DNA of 5,530 nt from Lawsonibacter sp. (lineage in GTDB: Bacteria; Bacillota; Clostridia; Oscillospirales; Oscillospiraceae). Position 1 is the first letter of the stretch. The number at the start of each line of letters is the position of its first letter. The position numbers were made by a program, and so were the translations under genes. The notes beneath the pieces were generated by a model. The model was not told where the DNA came from, ran no database searches, and saw nothing but the letters and a program-made list of their open reading frames with translations. This document shows positions 1 to 5,412 of this stretch, piece by piece. Where the stretch lies: the NCBI GenBank assembly GCA_022798155.1, contig JAAWLY010000145.1, forward strand, positions 1 to 5,530, read 5' to 3'.

Positions 1-110
1 ATCTGCTCGTCCTTGTCGGTGGAAACTCTGGCGTAGAAGGTCACCCGCAGGGGCAGGTCAATGATTGTTTTTCCGGTACGCATCTCATTGCGTATCCTGA
101 GCACATTCAA
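1..110 (-). CDS. Serine site-specific recombinase, N-terminal fragment (runs off left edge)
   Basis: The 36 complete codons here read LRVTFYARVSTDKDEQ at residues 21-36. This is the start of a resolvase/invertase catalytic domain: a beta strand followed by Y-A-R-V-S-T, with Ser30 as the expected nucleophile that attaches to DNA during recombination. A short N-terminal arm of about 20 residues precedes it, as in many recombinases carried by clostridial mobile elements. I chose a TTG start at 110-108 because an AGGAGG lies at 125-120 with a 9-base spacer. GTG at 104-102 and ATG at 83-81 are in-frame alternatives. The start overlaps the end of the small upstream ORF, which suggests translational coupling. 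Family membership is firm. The subfamily (large serine integrase or small resolvase) cannot be judged because the rest lies outside the window, so neither can its target: a mobile element or, speculatively, the interrupted sigK nearby. Confidence 0.85.
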   Translation of the reverse strand, partial: MNVLRIRNEMRTGKTIIDLPLRVTFYARVSTDKDEQ

Positions 111-276
111 GTCCGCTCGCCTCCTCTGTCCAAGCACACAGACGGAAAAACGGGGGTATTTCCATCCCGGAATGTACCAAATCCACTGCGTTCAAATAGG
201 CAGTTTTCGACAAAAGGCCGCGAGTATAAATTATCTCCAAGAGGACACTGACCCGTTCTCGCTGTGCATTTTCCAT
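85..276 (-). CDS. Small SHOCT-like protein upstream of the recombinase
   Basis: This 63-residue ORF begins at an ATG preceded by GAGGT with a 9-base spacer, and its stop lies 26 bases inside the recombinase reading frame. The recombinase ribosome binding site is therefore embedded in this gene, as expected for a coupled pair. Residues 9-34 (VSVLLEIIYTRGLLSKTAYL and on) follow a SHOCT-like pattern: a hydrophobic helix, a Gly-Leu-Leu-Ser turn, then a second short helix. Short SHOCT-like ORFs are often found with recombinases in Clostridia; that is recollection, not a search. There is no signal peptide or membrane segment. The C-terminal third (residues 40-63) matches nothing I recognise. The ORF is short enough that chance cannot be excluded; the good ribosome binding site and the overlap are the main support. 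Confidence 0.5.
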   Translation of the reverse strand: MENAQRERVSVLLEIIYTRGLLSKTAYLNAVDLVHSGMEIPPFFRLCAWTEEASGLECAQDTQ

Positions 277-313
277 ACTGCATTACCTCAGTCCATGGAT
301 ATGCAGGAACAGC

Positions 314-344
314 AAAAAAATGCCAGACGGAGAACATCCGTCTG
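314..344 (-). terminator. Rho-independent terminator of the FAD oxidoreductase gene
   Basis: On the minus strand an 8-bp perfect stem (CAGACGGA with TCCGTCTG, loop of 5) is followed within three bases by seven T residues (A-run at 314-320 on the plus strand). It begins about ten bases after the oxidoreductase stop codon. Only about 37 bases separate its T-run from the start of the small ORF downstream, so that ORF and the recombinase have little room for their own promoter unless it overlaps the hairpin. Confidence 0.85.
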
Positions 345-353
345 TCATTCAAA

Positions 354-1649
354 TTACTGTTTGTCGTCGGTGGCCGGGTTGTCGATGAGAGCTCCGTCCT
401 CCCTAAAGCGGGAGCCGTGGCAGGGGCAGTCCCAGCTATGCTCGGCGGCGTTGTACTTCAGTGCACAGCCCATGTGGGGACAGCGGGGCGTAGTGGGGGT
501 CAAAATTCCCAGTGCGGACTCCAGAACGTTGGCGGCCAGTTGGGGGCGGAGGACCGTTCGGGAGGGGGAGAACAGCTCTGTATAGGGATTTTTCCGGTCC
601 AGTACCAGGTCAGTCAAAACAGACGCCGCCGCCATGGAGGAGGTCATACCCCACTTGTTGAAGCCGGTGGCCACGTAGAGGCCGGACGTACCCTTGGAGT
701 AGGGCCCGATACAGGGCACACCGTCCAGAGTCATGCAGTCCTGGGTGGCCCAGCGGGCTATGATCCGAGCGTCCGGATAATCCCGGCAGACGAAACGCTC
801 CAGCTCCTGCCAGCCGCCGCCCTCTTTGCCTGTTCTGTGGCTGCCGCCTCCCAGGAAAAGCAGGCCGCCGCAGTTTCGGAAGGACAGACCCCGTTGGTTC
901 TCATCCACATACATCCCGCGGACATCCGGGGCGTTTTCCAGGGCCAGAACGTAGGAGCGGTGCTGGTACAGCTTGAGAAAATAGCCGCCGTGCTTGTTGA
1001 GGAGGGGAAAGTGAGTGGCCACGATAATCTTCTCCGCCGAGACAGTCCCTCCGTCGGTGACCGCCTTGCCGGGGCCCAGCTCCAGTACCTTGGTGCGCTC
1101 AAAAATCCGTAAATTCTTTGCGATGGCGGCGACAAATTTCAGGGGGTGGAACTGAGCCTGACGGGGAAACTTCACCGCCCCCGCCGTAGGGAAGGGGAGG
1201 GGGATATCCGCTGCAAACTCCGCCTGAAACCCCAGCCTGTCCAGAGCCTTTAACTCTCGATCGATCTTCTTCCGGTCGTCCAGGGAGTAGACGAAGGCGT
1301 CCTTCTCCTCAAAGTCGCAGTCGATGTCCCGGCACAGGGCGCGGTACTCTTCCAGCGCCCCTTGGTTGGCCTCCAGGTAGAGCCGGGCCCGCTCCGTGCC
1401 AAACTCCCGGATCAGCTTGTCGTAGATCAGCCCGTGCTGGGAGGTGATCTTCGCCGTGGTGTTTTTGGTGATACCGCCGCAAACACGGTCCGCCTCCACC
1501 AGGGCGCAGTCCACCCCCGCCTGGCTCAGCTTGTAAGCGCACAAAACTCCGGCCAGCCCGCCGCCGATGATGAGCACATCGGTGTTCAGGTCTGACCGGA
1601 GGGGTTCAAACTGGGGCAGCCGCGCTGTTTTTGTCCATATAGAGTCCAT
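354..1649 (-). CDS. FAD-dependent oxidoreductase with C-terminal Rieske [2Fe-2S] module
   Basis: The 431-residue protein is a predicted cytoplasmic flavoenzyme of the DAO/glycine oxidase-like group, related to Bacillus YhfW. An FAD-binding Rossmann motif (IIGGGLAG, Gly29/31/34) sits after a short leader and is followed by a Glu (ALVEADR) that would bind the ribose. A further conserved block, GLYVATGFNKWGMTSSM, is the usual second FAD contact. The C-terminus holds both Rieske ligand pairs, C390-x-H392 and C408-x-x-H411, plus the two cysteines (C395, C410) that form a disulfide in classical Rieske proteins. YhfW-type proteins are nearer 500 residues. Here the first half of the Rieske domain is missing and the cluster motif follows the flavin domain almost directly, a compact form I believe occurs in other Clostridia. 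The substrate is unknown. The ATG start has GAGGTG with a 5-base spacer. It appears to be transcribed alone, with its own terminator. Confidence 0.92.
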   Translation of the reverse strand: MDSIWTKTARLPQFEPLRSDLNTDVLIIGGGLAGVLCAYKLSQAGVDCALVEADRVCGGITKNTTAKITSQHGLIYDKLIREFGTERARLYLEANQGALEEYRALCRDIDCDFEEKDAFVYSLDDRKKIDRELKALDRLGFQAEFAADIPLPFPTAGAVKFPRQAQFHPLKFVAAIAKNLRIFERTKVLELGPGKAVTDGGTVSAEKIIVATHFPLLNKHGGYFLKLYQHRSYVLALENAPDVRGMYVDENQRGLSFRNCGGLLFLGGGSHRTGKEGGGWQELERFVCRDYPDARIIARWATQDCMTLDGVPCIGPYSKGTSGLYVATGFNKWGMTSSMAAASVLTDLVLDRKNPYTELFSPSRTVLRPQLAANVLESALGILTPTTPRCPHMGCALKYNAAEHSWDCPCHGSRFREDGALIDNPATDDKQ

Positions 1650-1691
1650 CCCATCACCTCGTTGGGGTTAGGATGGCTGTGATTCCTCTGG

Positions 1692-1697
1692 TTTATA
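1692..1697 (-). promoter_or_regulatory. Possible -10 element for the FAD oxidoreductase gene
   Basis: TATAAA on the minus strand lies 42 bases before the oxidoreductase ATG, which would give a leader of about 35 bases. No good -35 hexamer is found 16-18 bases upstream, so this is only a weak candidate. Confidence 0.25.
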
Positions 1698-1713
1698 CCG
1701 GGACAAAAAGTTA

Positions 1714-2607
1714 TTACTTACTATCTGAACCAGTGTGGGCAGATGATGCATCTTCTTCCGATTCATCTGCCTCGTCGATTCCCGTATTGCCTATAATGCC
1801 GGTACGCTGTGCCCGTCGCAGAGGATAGCGGGTCTCTTTGTTGTAGAAGGCCAGCACGACCTCTGCATATCCCACGGATCCCATCTTACGTTCCCGTGCG
1901 CTGCGACTGACCTCCCGCGCTGAAAATTTTCCAACCTTTTTGGGCACATTGAATGATGATATTCGGGCGCTTTTGCGGGGGATGCGGAAGCTGCATAGTG
2001 TGCGCCGAGCAGTTCCAAGGCAAGGTATTGCCGTCTGATCAGGTAGCGCCTCAGGGGGTCAGTAAGATTTGTCCGCCGGAGCTGATCACGACATATCCAG
2101 TCGATCACTTCCTCGCTGTTTCTGGCCGAGCAATTAATAATGCGAAATGGGATATGCAGACGGTGAAAGATGGCGTACCGGTCATAATCTACCAACAAAC
2201 GCTTACTCCAGACATAGATTGGTTCTCCACAGCCAAACTGGCGGATACTATCTTCCATGCGCCTAGGGCTCGTTTGAAAATGTCAAAACGCCCAAACGAC
2301 GGATCTTTCGTCCCCATGCTTCCCCAATTTTTCTTGAAATACATCCAGTATTCCTGCGAAAAATTGTGTTTGCCTGGCGGCGAAATCCCTCGTCGTTGAG
2401 CATGTTTCCATTTTTCAAGCAGCGTCTAAGCTCTTCCTTTAAATTAGAAAAAAATTGCCCCGATATCCAGCGTCTGTGCAGAACTTCTATCTTTTGCTCT
2501 TGTGAATACAGCTTCTTAATTTCTTGTCGCCACTTACAATAACTGTAGCGCTGCCCAAAATGCCCGATGCCTGGACAAGCCCTTGCATTGCAAGGCTTTC
2601 CGGGCAT
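1714..2607 (-). pseudogene. Frameshifted ParB-like nuclease-domain gene
   Basis: Three overlapping minus-strand frames together give one degraded protein. Frame 1 (2607-2263) has about 114 basic residues that I do not recognise and ends in LTFSNEP before a TAG. Skipping one T there continues into frame 2 (from 2261) as RRMEDSIRQFGCGEPIYVW, then a stretch like the ParB N-terminal-domain proteins of clostridial mobile elements (VIDWICRDQLRRTNLTDPLR). The family's usual DGHNRY motif is VDYDRY here, one residue shorter and without Gly and His, so the signature nucleotide-binding loop is damaged. After about residue 105 frame 2 becomes Trp/Cys/His-rich and unlikely to be coding, while frame 3 (1947-1714) reads plausibly (VPKKVGKFSAREVSRSARER, acidic tail) to a TAA. 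No ribosome binding site precedes the first ATG. The ParB-like assignment rests on recalled motifs. Base composition looks more AT-rich than its neighbours, consistent with acquired DNA. Confidence 0.6.
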
Positions 2608-2608
2608 C
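2566..2608. repeat. Long imperfect inverted repeat just after sigK
   Basis: The left arm is GATGCCTGGACAAGCC then CTTGCA; the right arm, reverse complemented, is GATGCCCGGAAAGCC then TTGCA. The arms differ by two single-base bulges and one T/C change (a G-U pair in RNA) around the central dyad CCTTGCATTGCAAGG. It starts 8 bases beyond the sigK stop codon. As RNA it would form a strong hairpin. On the minus strand it is followed by GGGCATTTT, so it may act as a weak terminator. A dyad of this size is also typical of recombination sites. The sequence cannot tell these apart. Confidence 0.7.
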
Positions 2609-2615
2609 GTTTACA

Positions 2616-3263
2616 TTAAGCGCGGCGGGATACATAGGAACGGCTGATACCACATTGGGCCGCAATTTCCCTCTGAGTCCGAGGCGCTTTATCATCCAGG
2701 CCGTATCTCATAGTAATTATAGCCCGCTCCCGTGGGGTCAGGCAGGTCTGGACACACTGGCGCACCTTTACGCAGGCGTCCCTGGTGTCCAATTCTTCCA
2801 GCATGTTATCATCCACCGCAATAACATCCATCAGCGACAGCGTTCCTCCATCTCCCGCCGCCTCCAAAGTATCAGTGAGAGACACCTCTCCCTGAAGCTT
2901 GCGCTGTGCTCTGAAGTGCATTAAAATCTCGTTTTCGATACACCGACTGGCATAGGTTGCCAACCGGACATTCTTATCCGATTTAAATGTCGAAATTCCT
3001 TTAATCAGTCCAATGGTACCAATAGAGATCAGGTCATCCTGGTCACCGGTCTGGGCATAATATTTTTTTACAATATGCGCCACCAGACGCAGATTGTGCT
3101 CCACCAGAATATTCCGCGCTTCCAAGTCTCCCTGGGCACACCGGTCCAAATACTCCTTTTCCTCCGCAGCCTTCAGGGGTCTGGGAAAAGACCCTCCCCC
3201 GCCGGACAGGCGAAGCGTAAAAAACAGACTGTTCATCATCAAGTAAATCACTGGCGACAGCAT
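2616..3263 (-). CDS. sigK: Sporulation RNA polymerase sigma factor SigK, C-terminally truncated
   Basis: The protein aligns from memory with Bacillus sigma-K, the late mother-cell sigma factor of sporulation. Residues 46-66 carry GDLEARNILVEHNLRLVAHI (region 2.1), and 78-122 carry DLISIGTIGLIKGI, LATYASRCIENEILMHF (regions 2.2-2.4). Residues 177-213 are region 4 (LTPRERAIITMRYGLD, then TQREIAAQCGISRSYVSR). Full-length SigK continues as an I-E-K-R-A-L recognition helix plus about 15-25 residues; here the reading frame ends in SRRA at residue 215. The start was set at the ATG at 3263, which has GGAGGTG 7 bases upstream; a longer frame has no such site and would run into the likely promoter. The hydrophobic first 20 residues resemble the pro-sequence removed by SpoIVFB in Bacillus. 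The 3' end borders a long inverted repeat and a decayed gene, so the loss may come from an insertion or a local deletion. Function as written is doubtful. Confidence 0.88.
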   Translation of the reverse strand: MLSPVIYLMMNSLFFTLRLSGGGGSFPRPLKAAEEKEYLDRCAQGDLEARNILVEHNLRLVAHIVKKYYAQTGDQDDLISIGTIGLIKGISTFKSDKNVRLATYASRCIENEILMHFRAQRKLQGEVSLTDTLEAAGDGGTLSLMDVIAVDDNMLEELDTRDACVKVRQCVQTCLTPRERAIITMRYGLDDKAPRTQREIAAQCGISRSYVSRRA

Positions 3264-3282
3264 TTTACAACACCTCCGCCAC

Positions 3283-3312
3283 ACTCTATTCTCTTTCAGC
3301 ACGTCCCTATGC
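3283..3312 (-). promoter_or_regulatory. Possible sigma-E-type promoter of sigK
   Basis: On the minus strand GCATAGG (3312-3306) and AATAGAGT (3290-3283) are separated by 15 bases. They resemble the sigma-E consensus (-35 KMATATT, -10 CATACAHT) at 5 of 7 and 5 of 8 positions, with the expected spacing. Transcription would begin just before the GGAGGTG ribosome binding site. Sigma-E control of sigK is established in Bacillus. The match is modest, so this is a candidate only. Confidence 0.35.
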
Positions 3313-3387
3313 CTTTTAACGGACTATTTTCCTGCTTTTTCTTCCGGCCTCTCCGTCCAGCACCCCCCTTCACACCCAAAAGCATAA

Positions 3388-3416
3388 TTGCCTTTTGCGT
3401 GATATTGTGGTAAACT
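3388..3416 (+). promoter_or_regulatory. Likely housekeeping promoter of the DUF1349 gene
   Basis: TTGCCT (3388-3393) and TAAACT (3411-3416) are spaced 17 bases apart, and a TG pair one base before the -10 makes it an extended -10 element. Each hexamer matches the sigma-A consensus at 4 of 6 positions. The predicted start would leave a leader of about 40 bases before the ATG at 3463. Confidence 0.5.
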
Positions 3417-3462
3417 GATTTCAACATTCTCGGTCCTGTCCGGCAGGCCGGCTAAGGAGGAG

Positions 3463-4080
3463 ATGAAAATAAAATTCGACGTCAAAAATCTGCGCTGGAC
3501 CAGGGAACCTGAACAGTACACTGTTACAGAGGAAAGAATTGAACTCACCACCGCGCCGGGGACCGATCTCTGGCAGAGGACCTATTACCATTTCCGCAAC
3601 GACAACGCCCCGCTTCTTCAGATGGAAACAGAGGAACCGTTCTTTTCCTTTGTCGTCAAAACCGACTTCACCGGCGCACATCACCGCTTCGATCAATGCG
3701 GGGTTGTCATGTATCTGGACAGTGAAAACTGGCTCAAGGGCTCTGTTGAGTATGAAAACGAGGAGTTCCAGCATCTGGGCAGTGTCGCCACCAACCACGG
3801 CTATTCTGACTGGGCCACCTCTGCCATCCCGGCACAGATCCGGACTATGTGGTACCGGCTTAGCCGCAGAGAAGATGACTACTGCATCGAGTGCTCCCAG
3901 GATGGCGTCCGCTTCACCCAGATGCGCGTATGCCACATGTGGGAGGGCGCCGGCAAAATCAAATTCGGCGTCTATGCCTGCAGCCCGGAGGATTCTTCCT
4001 TTACAGCGGTCTTTACCAACATGCAGCTCACCCCCTGCATGTGGCCGGCCCATGACGGCCAGGCCCCGGATCCGGAGTAA
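3463..4080 (+). CDS. DUF1349 family protein (concanavalin-like fold)
   Basis: The 205-residue protein matches the DUF1349 family from end to end, the usual length being about 190-200. Visible family blocks are PGTDLWQRTYYHF (32-44), FDQCGVVMYLDSENWLKGSVEY (76-97), SVATNHGYSDWAT (107-119), the S-x-DG-x-R-F strand (145-151) and KFGVYACSP (167-175). The family has a jelly-roll/concanavalin-like fold; yeast Ree1, which affects enolase regulation, is a distant member. In bacteria its role is unknown, and a carbohydrate-binding role is only a fold-based guess. There is no signal peptide, so it is cytoplasmic. AAGGAGG ends only 2 bases before the ATG, an unusually tight spacing, but no other in-frame start fits. 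It is the only plus-strand gene here, divergent from sigK and convergent with the XRE-DUF4096 gene, and appears monocistronic. Confidence 0.93.
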   Translation: MKIKFDVKNLRWTREPEQYTVTEERIELTTAPGTDLWQRTYYHFRNDNAPLLQMETEEPFFSFVVKTDFTGAHHRFDQCGVVMYLDSENWLKGSVEYENEEFQHLGSVATNHGYSDWATSAIPAQIRTMWYRLSRREDDYCIECSQDGVRFTQMRVCHMWEGAGKIKFGVYACSPEDSSFTAVFTNMQLTPCMWPAHDGQAPDPE

Positions 4081-4083
4081 AGC

Positions 4084-4116
4084 AAAACCGTCTGCCAACC
4101 CGAGGCAGACGGTTTT
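4084..4116. terminator. Bidirectional terminator between convergent genes
   Basis: AAAACCGTCTGCC (4084-4096) and GGCAGACGGTTTT (4104-4116) form a perfect 13-bp stem with a 7-base loop. On the plus strand it follows the DUF1349 stop by 3 bases and ends in six T residues. Read in the other direction it ends in TTTTGCTTT. The stop codon of the minus-strand gene (4119-4117) directly touches it, so both convergent genes share this terminator. Confidence 0.9.
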
Positions 4117-4860
4117 TTATTCTATCGGACGTACCATATCCTCATCCAAAATGTCCATCTCCACCAGCTTGGGGAGTACCTGCTCCCACAAACCGGTCCG
4201 GCTCCACAGCCGCAGGCGGTCAGAGACGCACCGGTGCCGCCCAAAGCACGCCGGAAGCCTGCTCCAGGGTACGCCGCTCTTCATCCAATATATAATTCCG
4301 TCCAGCATCAGACGGTTGCTCTTAAACGCCCGGCCTCGGCCCGCCTTTTCCGGCGGAATCAGATCCCGGAGCTCCTCCCACTGCTCATCTGTCAGCGCCC
4401 AAGCCCGCACCTCCGCCGCCTCCCGGTCCTCTGGAAGAAGCTCCAGCTGTGCCAGAATCTCCCGGTTGATAACCGCCTCGGGCCGCGTGTCCTTCATGTG
4501 CTCCACCAGGGCGGGGATGGCGGCCTTCACCGACTCCATCAGCGCCAAAACATCCCGTTCCTCATAAGGGAACTCCCCCGCCTCCCGCATGGCCTCCACA
4601 ACACCCTCCCGCAAAAGCGTGTCAGAGGTCTCCCAGGCCTCGGCAGGCTGGTTGGCTGTCCAACCCATGCCCTTTTGAATCGCGGCAATGGGCGCGTCCA
4701 GCGCGGCGGCAATCTTCTGCACTGTATCCGGCCGCGGCGTCATGCTTCCCCGCTCATACTCGCCCAAATCTTCCCGGTTCACGCCGCACAGGGCGCTCAG
4801 CTCGTCCAAAGTCAGCCCCCGCTGCCGGCGAAGAGCCCGAATATTTTGCCCTACCTTCAC
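4117..4860 (-). CDS. XRE-family regulator fused to a transposase-derived DUF4096 domain
   Basis: Residues 2-58 form a Cro/C1-type helix-turn-helix (IRALRRQRGLTLDELSALCG ... EYERGSMTPRPDTVQKIAAAL). Residues 77-127 match the middle of the upstream paralogue: ETSDTLLREGVVEAMRE, then RDVLALMESVKAAIPALVEH. Residues 154-230 match DUF4096, the N-terminal DNA-binding part of IS5-type transposases: LTDEQWEELRDLIPP, a GRGRAFK loop, IIYWMKSGVPWSRLP, FGRHRCVSDRLRLWSRTGLW. The protein ends in ILDEDMVRPIE, close to where such transposases reach the first catalytic Asp (typically M-V-D-S-T). So it keeps the DNA-binding part but no DDE chemistry. It starts with GTG in a GTGA overlap with the upstream gene's stop, with GGGAGGG 5 bases upstream, and is therefore translationally coupled. 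It is probably a DNA-binding regulator with two binding heads. Targets are unknown. An ordinary decayed insertion sequence is less likely because the frame is intact, coupled and cleanly terminated. Confidence 0.88.
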   Translation of the reverse strand: MKVGQNIRALRRQRGLTLDELSALCGVNREDLGEYERGSMTPRPDTVQKIAAALDAPIAAIQKGMGWTANQPAEAWETSDTLLREGVVEAMREAGEFPYEERDVLALMESVKAAIPALVEHMKDTRPEAVINREILAQLELLPEDREAAEVRAWALTDEQWEELRDLIPPEKAGRGRAFKSNRLMLDGIIYWMKSGVPWSRLPACFGRHRCVSDRLRLWSRTGLWEQVLPKLVEMDILDEDMVRPIE

Positions 4861-5321
4861 GCCTGTCCCTCCCGCACGCTGCGCATGTACTCCACCAGGG
4901 GCGACATAGAGGCCTTGGCCGAGCGGACAATGGCGGCGATATCGCTTTCATACAGGACGAAGTCGCCGGGGATTTGCTTGACCACATAGTACTTCCGGCT
5001 GGCGCCGTTGCCGCCCAGAATCACCCGGCCCTCCACAATCCCATACAGCTCCCGCAGTACTGTGAGCACCCCGTCATAGAGCAGCACGTCGCTGGCCTGG
5101 GGCTGCCCCTCCGGAACGGGCAGAGGCCTGTCCTGGGTCAGCTTCTCCGGAGGAATGTCCAGCGCCTGGGCCAGCCGCTCCACCACACGCCGCTTGGGAA
5201 CGGTCACACCGTTTTCATAGCTGGATATCGCTCCGCCCGTCATGCCGCACAGCCGGCCCAGCTCCCCCTGGGTCAGCCCCCGCTTCTTTCGATACGCCCG
5301 AATCGTCTGGCCGATATCCAT
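4857..5321 (-). CDS. XRE-family transcriptional regulator
   Basis: The 154-residue protein has a Cro/C1-type helix-turn-helix at residues 2-60 (IRAYRKKRGLTQGELGRLCG ... ISSYENGVTVPKRRVVERLA). A C-terminal region I do not recognise (75-151) follows, containing SDVLLYDGVLTVLRELYG, a short strand-rich insert (about 95-120: GRVILGGNG, KYYVVKQIPGDF) and SDIAAIVRSAKASMSPLVEY. The flanks of this region recur in the next gene, so the two are tandem paralogues. I placed the start at ATG 5321 because GGGAGGGG lies 4 bases upstream; a frame extension of ten codons would run into the flagellin terminator. Only about 20 bases separate the ATG from that terminator, so transcription may come partly by read-through from flagellin. 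Membership of the XRE family is firm; target and effector are unknown. Confidence 0.9.
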   Translation of the reverse strand: MDIGQTIRAYRKKRGLTQGELGRLCGMTGGAISSYENGVTVPKRRVVERLAQALDIPPEKLTQDRPLPVPEGQPQASDVLLYDGVLTVLRELYGIVEGRVILGGNGASRKYYVVKQIPGDFVLYESDIAAIVRSAKASMSPLVEYMRSVREGQA

Positions 5322-5341
5322 GGTTCCCCTCCCGTCTTGCC

Positions 5342-5375
5342 CTAAAACCAAGGGGGCGGGCCGAAGCCCGCCCCC
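5342..5375 (-). terminator. Flagellin terminator with UUCG tetraloop
   Basis: On the minus strand GGGGGCGGGC and GCCCGCCCCC form a perfect 10-bp GC-only stem closed by a C(UUCG)G tetraloop, followed by TTGGTTTT. It lies 37 bases after the flagellin stop. The T-tract is broken by two G residues, so some read-through into the regulator genes is possible. There is no T-run on the plus-strand side. Confidence 0.88.
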
Positions 5376-5412
5376 GCTTGTGCGTTGGTGTAATTGAACT
5401 TGCCAGCAGAGC

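Noticed and set aside
264..1112. Long plus-strand open frame (282 codons)
   Set aside because: It is antisense to the FAD oxidoreductase, whose minus-strand frame has clear FAD and Rieske motifs; the plus frame shows no domain and arises from GC-rich codon use.
1953..2399. Plus-strand open frame (148 codons) over the ParB-like pseudogene
   Set aside because: No motif and no ribosome binding site; the minus strand contains recognisable though degraded ParB-like sequence.
2616..3302. Longer sigK start at 3302
   Set aside because: The 13 extra codons have no ribosome binding site and overlap the candidate promoter, whereas the ATG at 3263 has GGAGGTG at good spacing and gives the expected N-terminal length.
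3421..4098. Minus-strand open frame (225 codons) opposite the DUF1349 gene
   Set aside because: The plus strand encodes a full-length DUF1349 protein with a ribosome binding site, promoter and terminator; the antisense frame has no recognisable domain.
3539..4567. Plus-strand open frame (342 codons)
   Set aside because: It crosses the DUF1349 gene out of frame, the bidirectional terminator and the antisense of the XRE-DUF4096 gene, and is rich in Ser/Arg/Pro without any motif.
4117..4620. Complete IS5-type insertion sequence
   Set aside because: Only the transposase N-terminal domain is present, in frame with a regulator; no DDE region, terminal inverted repeats or target duplication could be seen.
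4234..4989. Plus-strand open frame (251 codons)
   Set aside because: It is antisense to the coupled XRE genes, with low-complexity Pro/Leu/Arg composition and no ribosome binding site or domain.
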